Origin: an uncultured Eubacteriales bacterium
GTDB lineage: Bacteria > Bacillota > Clostridia > Oscillospirales > Acutalibacteraceae
Length of the DNA stretch: 51,671 nt
Assembly (NCBI GenBank): GCA_949741605.1
Contig: CATJNB010000082.1
Span: 1-51,671 of the forward strand
Direction of reading: 5' to 3'
Notes under the pieces: model-generated
What the model was told of the DNA's origin: nothing
What the model saw: only the letters and a program-made list of their open reading frames with translations
Databases searched by the model: none
Translations under genes and position numbers: made by a program
Part shown: positions 26,235 through 35,695 of the stretch, piece after piece
Position numbering within the stretch: position 1 is the stretch's first letter
Layout of the letters: each line of letters opens with the position of its first letter

Positions 26235-28853
26235 ATGGCAACAAAAAAAACTACCCGCAAGCCGGCACATACGGCGAAAAAGGGAACGGCAAACCGGCAG
26301 CGTCCAGCAGGAAAGCCGGATGTGCGCCGGAAAAAACGCAGCCAGCCGCGGGATGTGGAGGCACTCAAACGCCGGAACCAGAGGACTGCTGTGATTTTAT
26401 TTGCAGCATCTATTTTACTGATGTGTCTGGTTCTGATCCGCGGGGATCATGTATGGCTCTGGGTCCATGATGTGATCCTCGGGCTGTTTGGATTTTTAAG
26501 TGTGATCTGGCCCATCCTGCTGGGGTACATATCCGTAATGATTGCACTGGGGAAATCCAAAAAACCACAGGCCGGGCTGAAAATGGTCATGATTGTAATC
26601 ATTATGGCGCTGCTTTGCGGCACCGTATATATTTTCCAGTTTGGCGATTTACAGGCAACCATGCCCTTCGGGGAACGCCTTGGGAACCTGTATGGGCTTG
26701 GGCAGCAGCTCAAGAGCGCGGGATTTTTCAGCGGCCTGATCGGAAGCCCGTTTGTGGCGGTGCTGGGGGCGGTTGGCGCAAAAATTGTATCCATCCTGCT
26801 TTTATTTGTCATGGTGATGATCTTCACTGGCACCACCTTGCTCCAGCTGTTCCGTACTGTTTCAAAACCCACCCGTAAAGTCAGGGAAGGTATCCATCAT
26901 GTCCGGGAACGCCGTCAGGCAGAGGAGGAATTGTGGGAACAGGAGTACGAGGAGGATGTGCAGATTGATATTCCCGTAGATGGGATCTCAAAAGCCCGCG
27001 GCGAACGTGCGGCGCGGGAATCCACGAAAAAGAAAAATGAAAAGCTCGAACGCTTGCAGGAGGCATTCCGGCAGCCGCCGCCCACTTTGGAACAAAAAGC
27101 CCCTCCTGTCCCCAAAGACCCACCCGAACCCCCTGCCCCTCTGGATAACGACGATGAATTTGAGGTTACGGTTCCAGACCTTGCAAAGCCAGAACCCATC
27201 CGGGAAGAACCGGAACCCGGTTCGGCAGCAGCAGCGGCGGCGGCTTTCATGGCAAAAGCCAAAGCTGCTCAGGAAAACCCGAAGCCGCCAGAAACTGCCC
27301 CGGAACCAGACAACCAAAACGAAGAATTCGAAATTCCGCAGGACTCGATGTCCGGTGCAGAAACCGCTTATCAATTCCCGCCATTGTCGCTCCTTCAGGC
27401 CAGTGAGGCCGCCAGCCAAAGCGATATCACGATGGAGCTGCAAACCAATGGCCAAATTCTGGTCGATACCCTCAAGAGCTTTGGGGTGCAGACGAGGATT
27501 CTGGATATCAGCCGTGGGCCGGCGGTCACACGGTATGAATTGCAGCCGGCAGCTGGTGTGAAAATCAGTAAAATCACCAACCTTTCCGATGACATCGCCA
27601 TGAACCTTGCCGCGTCCGGTGTGCGGATGGAAGCGCCGATTCCGGGCAAGGCGGCAGTGGGCATTGAGGTGCCGAATAAAACCGTCAGTATTGTGCGGAT
27701 GCGCGAGCTGATCGAATCCGACGCCTTTGCCGCCGCCCCAAGTAAACTGACCGTCGCACTGGGGCGTGACATTTCCGGGCAGGTCACTCTGACCGACCTT
27801 GCCAAAATGCCGCATATGTTGATTGCCGGTTCGACGGGTTCCGGTAAATCCGTTTGTATCAATTCCCTGATTGTCAGCCTGCTTTATAAGGCCAAACCGG
27901 AAGAAGTCAAATTCCTGATGGTGGACCCAAAGGTGGTTGAGCTGGGGATTTATAACGGTATCCCGCATTTGCTGGTACCCGTTGTGACAGACCCCCGCAA
28001 AGCCGCCGGCGCTTTGGGATGGGCGGTCACAGAGATGCTCAACCGTTACAAAACCTTTGCGGATAACAATGTGCGTGACCTCGCTTCCTACAACAATCTC
28101 GTTGGCGAGGGCCTGACCCGCGAGGATGGGGTGACCCTTGAGAGGATGCCGCAAATTGTCATCATTATTGACGAACTGGCAGACCTGATGATGGCAGCCC
28201 CCAATGAAGTGGAGGATTCGATCTGCCGTTTGGCGCAGATGGCACGTGCCGCTGGGATGCACCTGATTATTGCTACCCAGCGTCCGTCGGTTGACGTCAT
28301 TACCGGGATTATCAAGGCCAATGTCCCAAGCCGGATTGCCTTTGCGGTATCGTCGCAGGTGGACTCCCGTACCATCCTGGACGGCAGCGGTGCAGAAAAG
28401 CTTTTGGGACGCGGGGATATGCTGTTTTCTCCGGTGGGTTCCCCAAAGCCGACCCGTGTGCAAGGGTGCTTTGTGACAGACAAGGAAATTGAAAATATTG
28501 TCCAGTTTGTCAAGCAGTCGCAGGACAGCAGTTATAGCCAAAATGTCATAGACGAAATCGAAAAAAACGCAGTTGCCGAGAAAAACAGCAAATCCGACGA
28601 CAACGCAGAGAACAGCAGCGACCCCATGATGAAGGATGCGATCCAATGCGTCGTGGAAGCGGGACAAGCATCGACTTCCCTGTTGCAGCGCAGGCTGCGC
28701 TTAGGGTATGCGCGTGCCGGACGCCTGATTGATGAAATGGAGCAGATGGGCATTGTGGGGCCGCACGAAGGTTCCAAACCACGGCAGGTACTCATTACCT
28801 ATCAGGAATGGCTCGAAATGAGCATGCGCCAAAATGACGAAAATAACAGTTAA
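26235..28853 (+). CDS. ftsK: DNA translocase FtsK/SpoIIIE
   Basis: A hexameric ATP-driven DNA pump at the division or sporulation septum. Its 872 residues have a basic N-terminus, four membrane helices (about residues 50-215), and an acidic and proline-rich linker (about 220-390). The motor domain has Walker A GSTGSGKS at residues 532-539 and Walker [14 protein letters not shown]-terminal winged-helix gamma domain (about 800-865) reads KOPS/SRS-like DNA signs in the family. I cannot tell whether it acts as FtsK, SpoIIIE or both. Confidence 0.95.
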   Translation: MATKKTTRKPAHTAKKGTANRQRPAGKPDVRRKKRSQPRDVEALKRRNQRTAVILFAASILLMCLVLIRGDHVWLWVHDVILGLFGFLSVIWPILLGYISVMIALGKSKKPQAGLKMVMIVIIMALLCGTVYIFQFGDLQATMPFGERLGNLYGLGQQLKSAGFFSGLIGSPFVAVLGAVGAKIVSILLLFVMVMIFTGTTLLQLFRTVSKPTRKVREGIHHVRERRQAEEELWEQEYEEDVQIDIPVDGISKARGERAARESTKKKNEKLERLQEAFRQPPPTLEQKAPPVPKDPPEPPAPLDNDDEFEVTVPDLAKPEPIREEPEPGSAAAAAAAFMAKAKAAQENPKPPETAPEPDNQNEEFEIPQDSMSGAETAYQFPPLSLLQASEAASQSDITMELQTNGQILVDTLKSFGVQTRILDISRGPAVTRYELQPAAGVKISKITNLSDDIAMNLAASGVRMEAPIPGKAAVGIEVPNKTVSIVRMRELIESDAFAAAPSKLTVALGRDISGQVTLTDLAKMPHMLIAGSTGSGKSVCINSLIVSLLYKAKPEEVKFLMVDPKVVELGIYNGIPHLLVPVVTDPRKAAGALGWAVTEMLNRYKTFADNNVRDLASYNNLVGEGLTREDGVTLERMPQIVIIIDELADLMMAAPNEVEDSICRLAQMARAAGMHLIIATQRPSVDVITGIIKANVPSRIAFAVSSQVDSRTILDGSGAEKLLGRGDMLFSPVGSPKPTRVQGCFVTDKEIENIVQFVKQSQDSSYSQNVIDEIEKNAVAEKNSKSDDNAENSSDPMMKDAIQCVVEAGQASTSLLQRRLRLGYARAGRLIDEMEQMGIVGPHEGSKPRQVLITYQEWLEMSMRQNDENNS

Positions 28854-28864
28854 GGAGGGGTGTT

Positions 28865-30793
28865 ATGGCATTTCTGCCGATCAGCAAGCAAGACATCGAA
28901 ACGCTTGGCTGGGATGTGCCTGATTTCGTACTCGTGACCGGGGACGCGTATGTGGACCATCCGAGTTTTGGGGTGGCGATCATCTCGCGCCTGCTGGAGC
29001 ATTACGGGTATAAAGTTGCCATCCTCGCCCAGCCCGACTGGCGTACCACCCGGGATTTTAGCCGGTTTGGACAACCCCGGTATGGGTTTATGGTGACCTC
29101 CGGCAATATTGATTCTATGGTTGCCCATTATACCGCAGCACGCCGCAAGCGCAGTGAGGATGCCTATTCGCCCGGTCATAAAATGGGCCTGCGCCCGGAC
29201 CGCGCGGTCCTCATTTATACGAAAAAAATCAAAGAAATCTATCCCCATGCACCGGTGGTGATTGCAGGGCTGGAAGCCTCTTTGCGGCGGTTTGCACATT
29301 ACGATTACTGGGATGATGCGATCCGTCCGTCCATCCTGATTGACTCTGGCGCCGACCTGTTGTCCTTTGGCATGGGCGAAAAACAAACCCTTGAGATTGC
29401 ACGCCGCCTTCACGATGGCGAGCCGGTTTCCATGCTGACCGATATCCGTGGCACCTGCTATGCAGTTCCCACCAGCGAGTATGAGCCCGGCCCTGCAGTG
29501 GACTGCCCAAGCTATGAACAGGTGTGCGCCTCCAAACGCGAATATGCGGTTTCGTGCCGCAAGCAGCAGGAGGAACAGGATGCGGTGCGCGGAAGGAAAG
29601 TCATCCAGCGGCATGGGGGGCTGATCCTAGTGCAGAACCCGCCCATGCCGCCGCTGTCGCAAGAGGAAATGGACAAGGTGTATGCCCTGCCCTACGAACG
29701 CACCTACCATCCCTGTTACGAAGCCCAAGGTGGCGTACCAGCCATTGAGGAGGTCGAGTTTTCGATCACCCACACCCGGGGATGTTTTGGCGCATGTAAC
29801 TTTTGTTCCATTGCCTTCCATCAGGGACGCGAAATCACCACACGCAGCCGGGAATCGGTACTGCGTGAAGCCAGGCTCTTAACGGAAACCCCCCGTTTCA
29901 AAGGTTACATCCATGACGTCGGGGGACCGACAGCCAACTTCCGGCAAGTGTCCTGCGCCAAACAAAAAGAACATGGCCTGTGCAAAAACGGAAAAAAATG
30001 TCTGGCTCCCAAACCATGCCCCTTATTGGAAGTGGACCACCGGGAATACCTCGATCTGCTCCGGGAAGTACGTGCCCTTCCCAAAGTCAAAAAGGTCTTT
30101 ATCCGGTCTGGCATCCGGTACGACTATCTCATGCAGGACCCCGATGAAACCTTTTTCCGGGAACTTGTTGCACATCACGTCAGCGGACAGCTCAAGGTCG
30201 CCCCCGAACACTGCTCCCAAAACGTACTCGACCACATGGGCAAGCCGCATATTCAGGCCTACCGCGCCTTTCAAAAACGCTTCTACCAGATTACCAAATC
30301 CGCAGGAAAGGAACAATACCTGGTCCCCTACCTGATGTCCTCGCATCCGGGCAGCACCCTCAAGGACGCCGTAGAATTGGCGCTGTTTTTAAAACAGGAA
30401 AAACTGCGTCCCGAACAGGTACAGGATTTTTATCCTACCCCGGGTACCATTTCCACCTGTATGTTTTATACCGGCCTTGACCCCTATACCATGCAAGAGG
30501 TGTATGTACCGCGTACGGACCGTGAAAAAGCCCAGCAGCGCGCCTTGCTCCAATATTTCAACCCCAAAAATCAGGCTTTGGTCATCGCCGCGCTGAAAGC
30601 TGCCGGACGTGCTGATTTGATCGGCTATGATGCAAAATGTCTGGTCAAACCGATGCCCGGCACGTACAGACCATCCATGGAAAAAGAAAAAGGAGGCGCA
30701 TCATGCCAGCTGGCCAGCCATCCCAAAAACCGCAGCCGAACCCCAAAAAACAGGCGTCCTCCAAAGGCACGCGCCAGAAAAAACGGGCACTGA
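28865..30793 (+). CDS. YgiQ family radical SAM protein
   Basis: A 642-residue member of the YgiQ (UPF0313) family, whose function is unknown. It has an N-terminal domain (GWDVPDFVLVTGDAYVDHPSFG) and a radical SAM core with C307-x3-C311-x2-C314 in TRGCFGACNFCS, which should hold a 4Fe-4S cluster. The C-terminal tail after about residue 605 is basic. AAGGAGGGG precedes the ATG. Its last 91 bases overlap the next gene in another frame, so the two are coupled. Confidence 0.9.
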   Translation: MAFLPISKQDIETLGWDVPDFVLVTGDAYVDHPSFGVAIISRLLEHYGYKVAILAQPDWRTTRDFSRFGQPRYGFMVTSGNIDSMVAHYTAARRKRSEDAYSPGHKMGLRPDRAVLIYTKKIKEIYPHAPVVIAGLEASLRRFAHYDYWDDAIRPSILIDSGADLLSFGMGEKQTLEIARRLHDGEPVSMLTDIRGTCYAVPTSEYEPGPAVDCPSYEQVCASKREYAVSCRKQQEEQDAVRGRKVIQRHGGLILVQNPPMPPLSQEEMDKVYALPYERTYHPCYEAQGGVPAIEEVEFSITHTRGCFGACNFCSIAFHQGREITTRSRESVLREARLLTETPRFKGYIHDVGGPTANFRQVSCAKQKEHGLCKNGKKCLAPKPCPLLEVDHREYLDLLREVRALPKVKKVFIRSGIRYDYLMQDPDETFFRELVAHHVSGQLKVAPEHCSQNVLDHMGKPHIQAYRAFQKRFYQITKSAGKEQYLVPYLMSSHPGSTLKDAVELALFLKQEKLRPEQVQDFYPTPGTISTCMFYTGLDPYTMQEVYVPRTDREKAQQRALLQYFNPKNQALVIAALKAAGRADLIGYDAKCLVKPMPGTYRPSMEKEKGGASCQLASHPKNRSRTPKNRRPPKARARKNGH

Positions 30794-31683
30794 CTTGGAT
30801 TTCTGCCGGCATAGCCCTGCTCCTCGGCATACTGATCGTCATTTTATGGGCTGCCGGTACTTTCAAACCGCTTTCCTCCCTGCTGGGGCTGGAAGATTTT
30901 TCGCTCACTGCCGAACAGTACCCCTTTGCCATGCACGTACTGGACGTCGGGAAAGCCGATGCGATTTTACTGGAATGTGACGGGCATTTTATGCTGGTGG
31001 ATGGTGGTACTGTGGATCAGGGACGCCCGGTGCGGCAATACCTGACCCGCCGCGGAGTGACACAGCTGGACTATGTGGTGAATACCCATCCAGACAAAGA
31101 CCATATCGGCGGTTTGGCCACAGTTTTGGAACACATTCCGGTCAGCCATTTTCTGACCTCCGTACTGCCGGAAGGCAAGGCTCCAGACAGCAAAGAGTAC
31201 CAAGCCACCATGGAAACCGTTGAAAAACGCCACATTGCCCAACAGACCGTTTCCGCTGGGGATACTTTCCCCTTAGGTCCAGCCTATGTGGAAGTTCTGG
31301 CTCCTATCACTATGGCGGACGATACCAACAATAATTCTATCGTCATGCGTGTCACTTTCGGAAAAACCGTATTCCTCCTGACCGGGGATGCCGAGGAACC
31401 GGAAGAAATCAGCCTGTTAAAAAGCGGTACGGATTTGTCGGCCGATGTACTCAAAGTCGGCCACCACGGCAGCAATACTTCCACCAGCCAACAATTTTTA
31501 GAAGCCGTGTCGCCAAGCTATGCTGCCATCTCTGTGGGAAAAGACAGCAATGAGCTTCCCAAAAAGAAAATTTTAAAACGTCTGGAATCCGCTGGCGCCG
31601 CCATCTTCCGCACGGATCTCAACGGTACCATCCTGTTTGGCAGCGACGGCCATACCATACAAGTCCACCTCGAGAAACCATAA
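30703..31683 (+). CDS. ComEC/Rec2-like metallo-beta-lactamase fold hydrolase
   Basis: A 326-residue protein with a basic N-terminus, one membrane segment (about residues 31-51), and an extracellular metallo-beta-lactamase domain like the C-terminal part of ComEC. The metal-binding motif is T128-H129-P-D131-K-D133-H134; HVLDVGKADAILLE, LTGDAEEP and GHHGSNTSTS are also visible. In ComEC this domain degrades or processes incoming DNA; here it stands free, without the channel. The frame opens earlier at 30637, but AAAAGGAGG points to ATG 30703. The partner gene encodes DUF3006, a common pairing in Firmicutes. Confidence 0.87.
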   Translation: MPAGQPSQKPQPNPKKQASSKGTRQKKRALTWISAGIALLLGILIVILWAAGTFKPLSSLLGLEDFSLTAEQYPFAMHVLDVGKADAILLECDGHFMLVDGGTVDQGRPVRQYLTRRGVTQLDYVVNTHPDKDHIGGLATVLEHIPVSHFLTSVLPEGKAPDSKEYQATMETVEKRHIAQQTVSAGDTFPLGPAYVEVLAPITMADDTNNNSIVMRVTFGKTVFLLTGDAEEPEEISLLKSGTDLSADVLKVGHHGSNTSTSQQFLEAVSPSYAAISVGKDSNELPKKKILKRLESAGAAIFRTDLNGTILFGSDGHTIQVHLEKP

Positions 31684-31701
31684 AGAAAGAAGGATGTTTT
31701 C

Positions 31702-31938
31702 ATGAGCAGAACTGTCATGATCGACCGCTTTGAAGGTACTTTCGCTATCTGTGAAGGCGAAGGCCATGGAAAAGAAATCAAACTGTACGCCATCGAAATC
31801 ACCGAGCTTCCCAAAGGCGCCAAAGAGGGCGATGTTCTGGAAATCAGCGATGACGGCACTCTCTCCATTGACGAAAAGGCTACACAGCTGCGGCGTTCCA
31901 AAATCAAAAAAATGCAGGATTCCCTCTGGGAAAATTAA
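31702..31938 (+). CDS. DUF3006 domain protein
   Basis: A 78-residue acidic protein of the DUF3006 family (MIDRFEGTFAICEGEG...), predicted to be a small beta barrel. Its role is unknown; it regularly follows a ComEC-like hydrolase gene, as here (18-base gap). AGAAGGA precedes the ATG. A strong terminator follows. Confidence 0.85.
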   Translation: MSRTVMIDRFEGTFAICEGEGHGKEIKLYAIEITELPKGAKEGDVLEISDDGTLSIDEKATQLRRSKIKKMQDSLWEN

Positions 31939-31942
31939 CTGC

Positions 31943-31984
31943 AAAAAGAGCGCAAGACCGATGATGGTCACTGCGCTCTTTTTT
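31943..31984. terminator. Bidirectional terminator between DUF3006 and csoR
   Basis: AAAAAGAGCGCA...TGCGCTCTTTTTT with an inner GACC/GGTC stem. It can end both converging transcripts and touches the csoR stop codon. Confidence 0.85.
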
Positions 31985-32255
31985 ATTTTGTCATTTTTTC
32001 CAGAAGGTCCATAATCTCACTGATTTTCTCCTCCTGCTCGCGGACATCCTGCTTTTGGAACGCCTGTTTGACACAGCTGCCCAAATGCGATTCCACTACC
32101 AGACGGTTTGCTTTCCGCAGGATCGCTAAAACAGACAAAATCTGGTTGGAAATGTCCATACAATACCGGTCATCATCGATCATTTTCAGCACGCCGTCAA
32201 GCTGGCCGCGCGCGGTTTTGAGCAGGCGTTCGACAGCGCTGTGGTCGGCAACCAT
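31983..32255 (-). CDS. csoR: Copper-sensing repressor CsoR
   Basis: A 90-residue all-alpha repressor of the CsoR/RcnR family. The Cu(I) ligands are C32, H57 and C61, with the same 25- and 4-residue spacings as in known CsoR, which argues for copper over nickel or formaldehyde sensing. It lies 22 bases after copA on the same strand, so it is probably cotranscribed. A C/G-rich palindrome at the copA promoter (34882-34899) is the likely operator; Cu(I) binding should release it. Confidence 0.93.
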   Translation of the reverse strand: MVADHSAVERLLKTARGQLDGVLKMIDDDRYCMDISNQILSVLAILRKANRLVVESHLGSCVKQAFQKQDVREQEEKISEIMDLLEKMTK

Positions 32256-32277
32256 AGAAGATCATCCTTTCGCGGGA

Positions 32278-32496
32278 TTATTTGCTTTCAATCGAAACAG
32301 CCTCAAAACCTTCCTCATTGACTGCATCCAGCAAAAGCTGATCCTCCACATTGACTGCCAGTTGGATCGTGGCGGTTTTCCGGGCAAGGTCCACACAAGC
32401 CGAATCGACCCCGGAAATCGTACCGAGAACTTTCTCCACACTGCGTTTGCAATGGTCACAACTCATGCCTTCAATTTTCATCACTTTGGTAATCAT
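32278..32496 (-). CDS. copZ: Possible internal start giving free CopZ-like copper chaperone
   Basis: Within the copA frame, ATG 32496 begins a 72-residue unit MITKVMKIEGMSCDHCKRS... that is the size and sequence of a free CopZ chaperone. GAGGAG lies six bases upstream (32503-32508) at the right spacing and encodes the Glu-Glu of the linker. It may therefore be translated both as the tail of CopA and as a separate chaperone. The alternative is a recent fusion of neighbouring copA and copZ by loss of a stop codon, with the old ribosome-binding site left behind. Confidence 0.5.
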   Translation of the reverse strand: MITKVMKIEGMSCDHCKRSVEKVLGTISGVDSACVDLARKTATIQLAVNVEDQLLLDAVNEEGFEAVSIESK

Positions 32497-34869
32497 CGTA
32501 ATCTCCTCACTTTGTATGATAGTTTGTGCAAAAGACGTCACAGATACCTGATGGTCCTGCGAGAGGTCTGGGTTGGCAACCAAGGGGGATGGTTTTAAGA
32601 ATCTGGGTCGAAAGAATTTCAGGCGCAGGGCGTTGGCGACCACGCACACCGAACTGAAGCTCATAGCCGCGGCTCCAAACATGGGGTTTAAACGCCAGCC
32701 TAACAGGCTGAAAAATACGCCGGCAGCCAGCGGGATTCCGATACTATTGTAAAAGAAAGCCCAGAATAAATTTTCCCGGATATTGCGGATCACAGCTTTG
32801 CTTAACCGGATCGCAGTCACAACATCAAGAAGGGAATTTTTCATCAGCACAACATCCGCAGATTCGATGGCAATATCCGTACCCGCGCCAATCGCGATGC
32901 CGACATCCGCGCGGGCCAGCGCAGGCGCGTCATTGATGCCGTCGCCCACCATGGCAACCCGATGCCCTGCTTCCTGCAAACGCCGGATTTCCAACTCCTT
33001 GTCCTGCGGCAAAACCTCCGCAACCACACGGTCAATGGGCAGCTCTTTGCGGATCGCCTGAGCCGTACGCTGATTGTCGCCGGTAAGCATGACAACCTGT
33101 AATTTCAGCGCCTTCATTTCTTCAATCGCCTGATGGCTGCTGGGCTTGACCACATCGGCTACCGCCAAAATGCCCAGCAGTCCCTGACGGTTCGCAAAAT
33201 ACAGCGGGGTTTTGCCTGCGTCGGCAAACGTATGGCTCATCTCTAACAGGTGCCCCACTGGAATATGGTTTTCCTCCAAAAACGGGAGGTTCCCGGCCAG
33301 ACAGGTCTGTCCGTCAACACTGGCAATCACGCCGCGCCCGGAAACAGACTGGAAGTCTGTCACCTCCTTGAGTGGGATTTCAAGCTGCTGGGCGTATTGT
33401 ACTACCGCATCGGCTAACGGATGCTCCGACGGCTGCTCCAGCGACGCGGCAATTGAAAGGAATTCCGCAAGGGAAAGGCTGTCCGCATGGACGCAGTCCG
33501 TCACTTTGGGTTTGCCTTCGGTGATGGTGCCGGTTTTATCAAGGACCACCGTATCGACCGTATGGGCAATTTCGAGCGCCTGGGCGGACTTAATTAAAAT
33601 CCCATGCTCCGCGCCCTTTCCCGTACCGACCATAATGGCCACTGGGGTTGCCAGACCCAGCGCACACGGGCACGAAATGACCAGTACCGCAATGCCAATC
33701 GACAAAGCAAATTCAAACGACGCGCCCACACACAGCCACACAATCAAGGCGGCCAGCGCAATCCCCATCACGACCGGGACAAAAATACCGCTGATTTTAT
33801 CCGCCAGCTTGGCAATCGGCGCTTTGGACGAACTGGCCTCCTCGACCAACCGGATAATCTGTGCCAAGGTGGTATCAGACCCGACCTTTTCCGCGCGTAA
33901 ATGGAAAAACCCGGTCTTATTGATGGAGGCAGCAATCACGGTATCCCCCTCGTGTTTTTCCACCGGGATGCTCTCCCCGGTCAGGGCAGACTGGTCCAGG
34001 GAGGACGCCCCCTCGATCACCACGCCGTCAACAGGGACTCTTTGTCCGGGGCGTACCACAACCGTATCGCCCACTACCACATCCTCGACAGGGATTTCCT
34101 GTTCCTGCCCGTCCCGGATCACAACGGCCGTTTTCGGCGCAAGATCCATCAGTTTGGTAATGGCTTCGCTGGTTTTCCCTTTGGAACGCGTTTCCAAATA
34201 TTTGCCAAGGGTAATCAGGGTCAGGATCGTGCCGGCGGACTCAAAATACAGATCCATCGTATAGTGCGAGACCACATCGGGCAGCCCGTGGCCCAGGCCA
34301 TAGCCAATCTCGAAAATCGCAAAAATCCCGTAAACCACCGCCGCCGCAGACCCAATCGCAATTAGCGAATCCATATTTGGCGACAGCCGGAACAGCGATT
34401 TGAAGCCAACCTGATAATATTTCCGGTTCACATATAAAATCGGGATGGTCAGCAAAAGCTGTGTGAAGGCGAATGTGACCGCATTTTCATTGCCATGGAA
34501 CCCCGGCGGCAACGGCAAGCCCATCATGTGCCCCATGGATACGTACATTAACGGGATCAGGAAACAAAAGGATAGGATTAACCGGTTGCGCATGGGTTTG
34601 AGCGCGTCCTTGCCCGATGGGGAAACGGTTGGCTTTGCCGCGGTCTGTTTGGTTTCGGGGTTGCTGACGGCGGCGCCGTATCCGGCATGGGCAACCGTTT
34701 CGACAATCCGCTCCGGCGTGACAGCCGATGCGTCAAAATCTACGGTCATGCTGTTGGTGAGCAGGTTGACATTGACCTGCTCAACACCCGAGAGCTTGCG
34801 GACAGACCGTTCTACCTTTGCCGAACACGCCGAACAGCTCATGCCTGTGACATGGAACTTCTGATGCAA
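32278..34869 (-). CDS. copA: Copper-exporting P1B-type ATPase CopA, fused to a C-terminal HMA domain
   Basis: Pumps Cu(I) out of the cytosol at the expense of ATP. The 863-residue protein has an N-terminal heavy-metal domain (GMSCSAC, C12 and C15), membrane helices, the CPC metal site in SCPCALGLATP, the DKTGT phosphorylation site, TGES and GDGINDAPA. After the last membrane helices a linker leads to a second heavy-metal domain at residues 792-863 (GMSCDHC), an unusual C-terminal position. The frame is open to 34941, but that overlaps the promoter; TTG at 34869, seven bases after GGGAGG, is the likely start. CsoR should repress it. Confidence 0.93.
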   Translation of the reverse strand: MHQKFHVTGMSCSACSAKVERSVRKLSGVEQVNVNLLTNSMTVDFDASAVTPERIVETVAHAGYGAAVSNPETKQTAAKPTVSPSGKDALKPMRNRLILSFCFLIPLMYVSMGHMMGLPLPPGFHGNENAVTFAFTQLLLTIPILYVNRKYYQVGFKSLFRLSPNMDSLIAIGSAAAVVYGIFAIFEIGYGLGHGLPDVVSHYTMDLYFESAGTILTLITLGKYLETRSKGKTSEAITKLMDLAPKTAVVIRDGQEQEIPVEDVVVGDTVVVRPGQRVPVDGVVIEGASSLDQSALTGESIPVEKHEGDTVIAASINKTGFFHLRAEKVGSDTTLAQIIRLVEEASSSKAPIAKLADKISGIFVPVVMGIALAALIVWLCVGASFEFALSIGIAVLVISCPCALGLATPVAIMVGTGKGAEHGILIKSAQALEIAHTVDTVVLDKTGTITEGKPKVTDCVHADSLSLAEFLSIAASLEQPSEHPLADAVVQYAQQLEIPLKEVTDFQSVSGRGVIASVDGQTCLAGNLPFLEENHIPVGHLLEMSHTFADAGKTPLYFANRQGLLGILAVADVVKPSSHQAIEEMKALKLQVVMLTGDNQRTAQAIRKELPIDRVVAEVLPQDKELEIRRLQEAGHRVAMVGDGINDAPALARADVGIAIGAGTDIAIESADVVLMKNSLLDVVTAIRLSKAVIRNIRENLFWAFFYNSIGIPLAAGVFFSLLGWRLNPMFGAAAMSFSSVCVVANALRLKFFRPRFLKPSPLVANPDLSQDHQVSVTSFAQTIIQSEEITMITKVMKIEGMSCDHCKRSVEKVLGTISGVDSACVDLARKTATIQLAVNVEDQLLLDAVNEEGFEAVSIESK

Positions 34870-34881
34870 AAAACCACCTCC

Positions 34882-34899
34882 CACCCCCCTAGGGGGGTG
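34882..34899. promoter_or_regulatory. Probable CsoR operator
   Basis: A perfect 18-base palindrome CACCCCCCTAGGGGGGTG. C-tract/G-tract palindromes around a TA centre are typical CsoR sites. It lies just downstream of the expected transcription start, within the leader that contains the copA ribosome-binding site. Confidence 0.85.
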
Positions 34900-34912
34900 T
34901 ATGTTTGTTTTT

Positions 34913-34941
34913 ACTATACTACTAAAGTTGTCCCCTGTCAA
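34913..34941 (-). promoter_or_regulatory. Promoter for copA-csoR
   Basis: On the minus strand, TTGACA (34936-34941) and TATAGT (34913-34918) are separated by 17 bases. Confidence 0.85.
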
Positions 34942-34962
34942 GGATTTTATGCGGGGGAACGG

Positions 34963-35202
34963 TCAGGGAAAAAATTTGCACACCGGGCAGTCGTAAAAAC
35001 AGGCGATTTTATGGATCATGTAGAGGCTGGGCATGGTGGAGCCTAATTCATAATAGCTGTAAGTCGAACGGTCGATGTGCAGCCCCTGTGCCACTTCATG
35101 CTGGCGCAGGCCATGTTTTTCACGCAGTTCGATCAAGGTTTTCCGCACGTGCAGCCGGAATTTTTCCTCTTGGGTTGGCCTTGGGTGATAAACCATCTTC
35201 AT
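34963..35202 (-). CDS. XRE-family helix-turn-helix regulator
   Basis: A 79-residue DNA-binding protein with one Cro/CI-type helix-turn-helix (LRQHEVAQGLHIDRSTYSYYELGSTMP). Its C-terminus ends CPVCKFFP, a CxxC that might bind metal. The frame starts at 35220, but AAAGGA points to ATG 35202. It is divergent from a second XRE gene across a symmetric promoter region. The target is unknown; it may be autoregulatory. Confidence 0.8.
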   Translation of the reverse strand: MKMVYHPRPTQEEKFRLHVRKTLIELREKHGLRQHEVAQGLHIDRSTYSYYELGSTMPSLYMIHKIACFYDCPVCKFFP

Positions 35203-35240
35203 AATGCTCGTCCTTTCCATACTACGGAATATGATTAATA

Positions 35241-35269
35241 ATTATACTGTAAAACACATGTGATTTCAA
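35241..35269 (-). promoter_or_regulatory. Promoter for the minus-strand XRE gene
   Basis: On the minus strand, TTGAAA (35264-35269) and TATAAT (35241-35246) have a 17-base spacer. On the plus strand another TATAAT lies at 35282-35287, and the two -10 boxes form an 8-base inverted repeat ATTATACT/AGTATAAT. TACTACG/CGTAGTA repeats flank both, a possible operator. Confidence 0.7.
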
Positions 35270-35319
35270 GGAATATCGTAGTATAATTTTCGGATAATAG
35301 TAGTAAAGTGGGCGTAGAT

Positions 35320-35634
35320 ATGAATATTCTGGATCGGATTAATCAACTGAATAATGAACGGGACTGGACTTCTTACAAATTATCAGAATATTCTGGTGTG
35401 CCGCAATCTACCATATCAGGCTGGTACAACAAAAATATGGTCCCCTCGGTTGCCACATTGGAAAAACTTTGCAAAGCGTACGGAATCACCATGGCGCAAT
35501 TTTTCCTGACCTCCAACGAACGCCTGGACCTTACCGATGACCAAAAGCGTCTGCTGAAGGAATGGGACATCCTCTCGCCCAAAGATAAAGAACGCATTTT
35601 CACCATCCTGCAATGGATGCAGGAACCAAAATAA
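35320..35634 (+). CDS. XRE-family transcriptional regulator
   Basis: A 104-residue protein with an N-terminal Cro/CI helix-turn-helix (TSYKLSEYSGVPQSTISGWYNKNMVPS) and a short C-terminal segment (LTDDQKRLLKEWDILSPKDKERIFTIL). Small regulators of this shape are common in Clostridia. ATG 35320 is preferred; GTG 35308 is possible, and neither has a strong ribosome-binding site. It reads towards the serpin operon and shares its terminator with it. Confidence 0.82.
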   Translation: MNILDRINQLNNERDWTSYKLSEYSGVPQSTISGWYNKNMVPSVATLEKLCKAYGITMAQFFLTSNERLDLTDDQKRLLKEWDILSPKDKERIFTILQWMQEPK

Positions 35635-35670
35635 AAACCGCAGGAGTTCTCCCACTCCCGCGGTTTTTTA
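35634..35670. terminator. Bidirectional terminator between the XRE gene and the serpin operon
   Basis: ACCGCAGGAGT/ACTCCCGCGGT arms (one mismatch, 6-base loop) have AAAAA before and TTTTTT after, so both converging transcripts should end here. Confidence 0.85.
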
Positions 35671-35695
35671 TTGCTACAATACACACAAATTCTCT

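Noticed and set aside
26988..28667. A minus-strand open frame of 559 codons.
   Set aside because: It is antisense to ftsK, rich in His and Arg as such shadow frames are, and has no ribosome-binding site.
34870..34941. An upstream start for copA at 34941, adding 24 residues.
   Set aside because: That codon coincides with the -35 box of the copA promoter, so it cannot be in the transcript.
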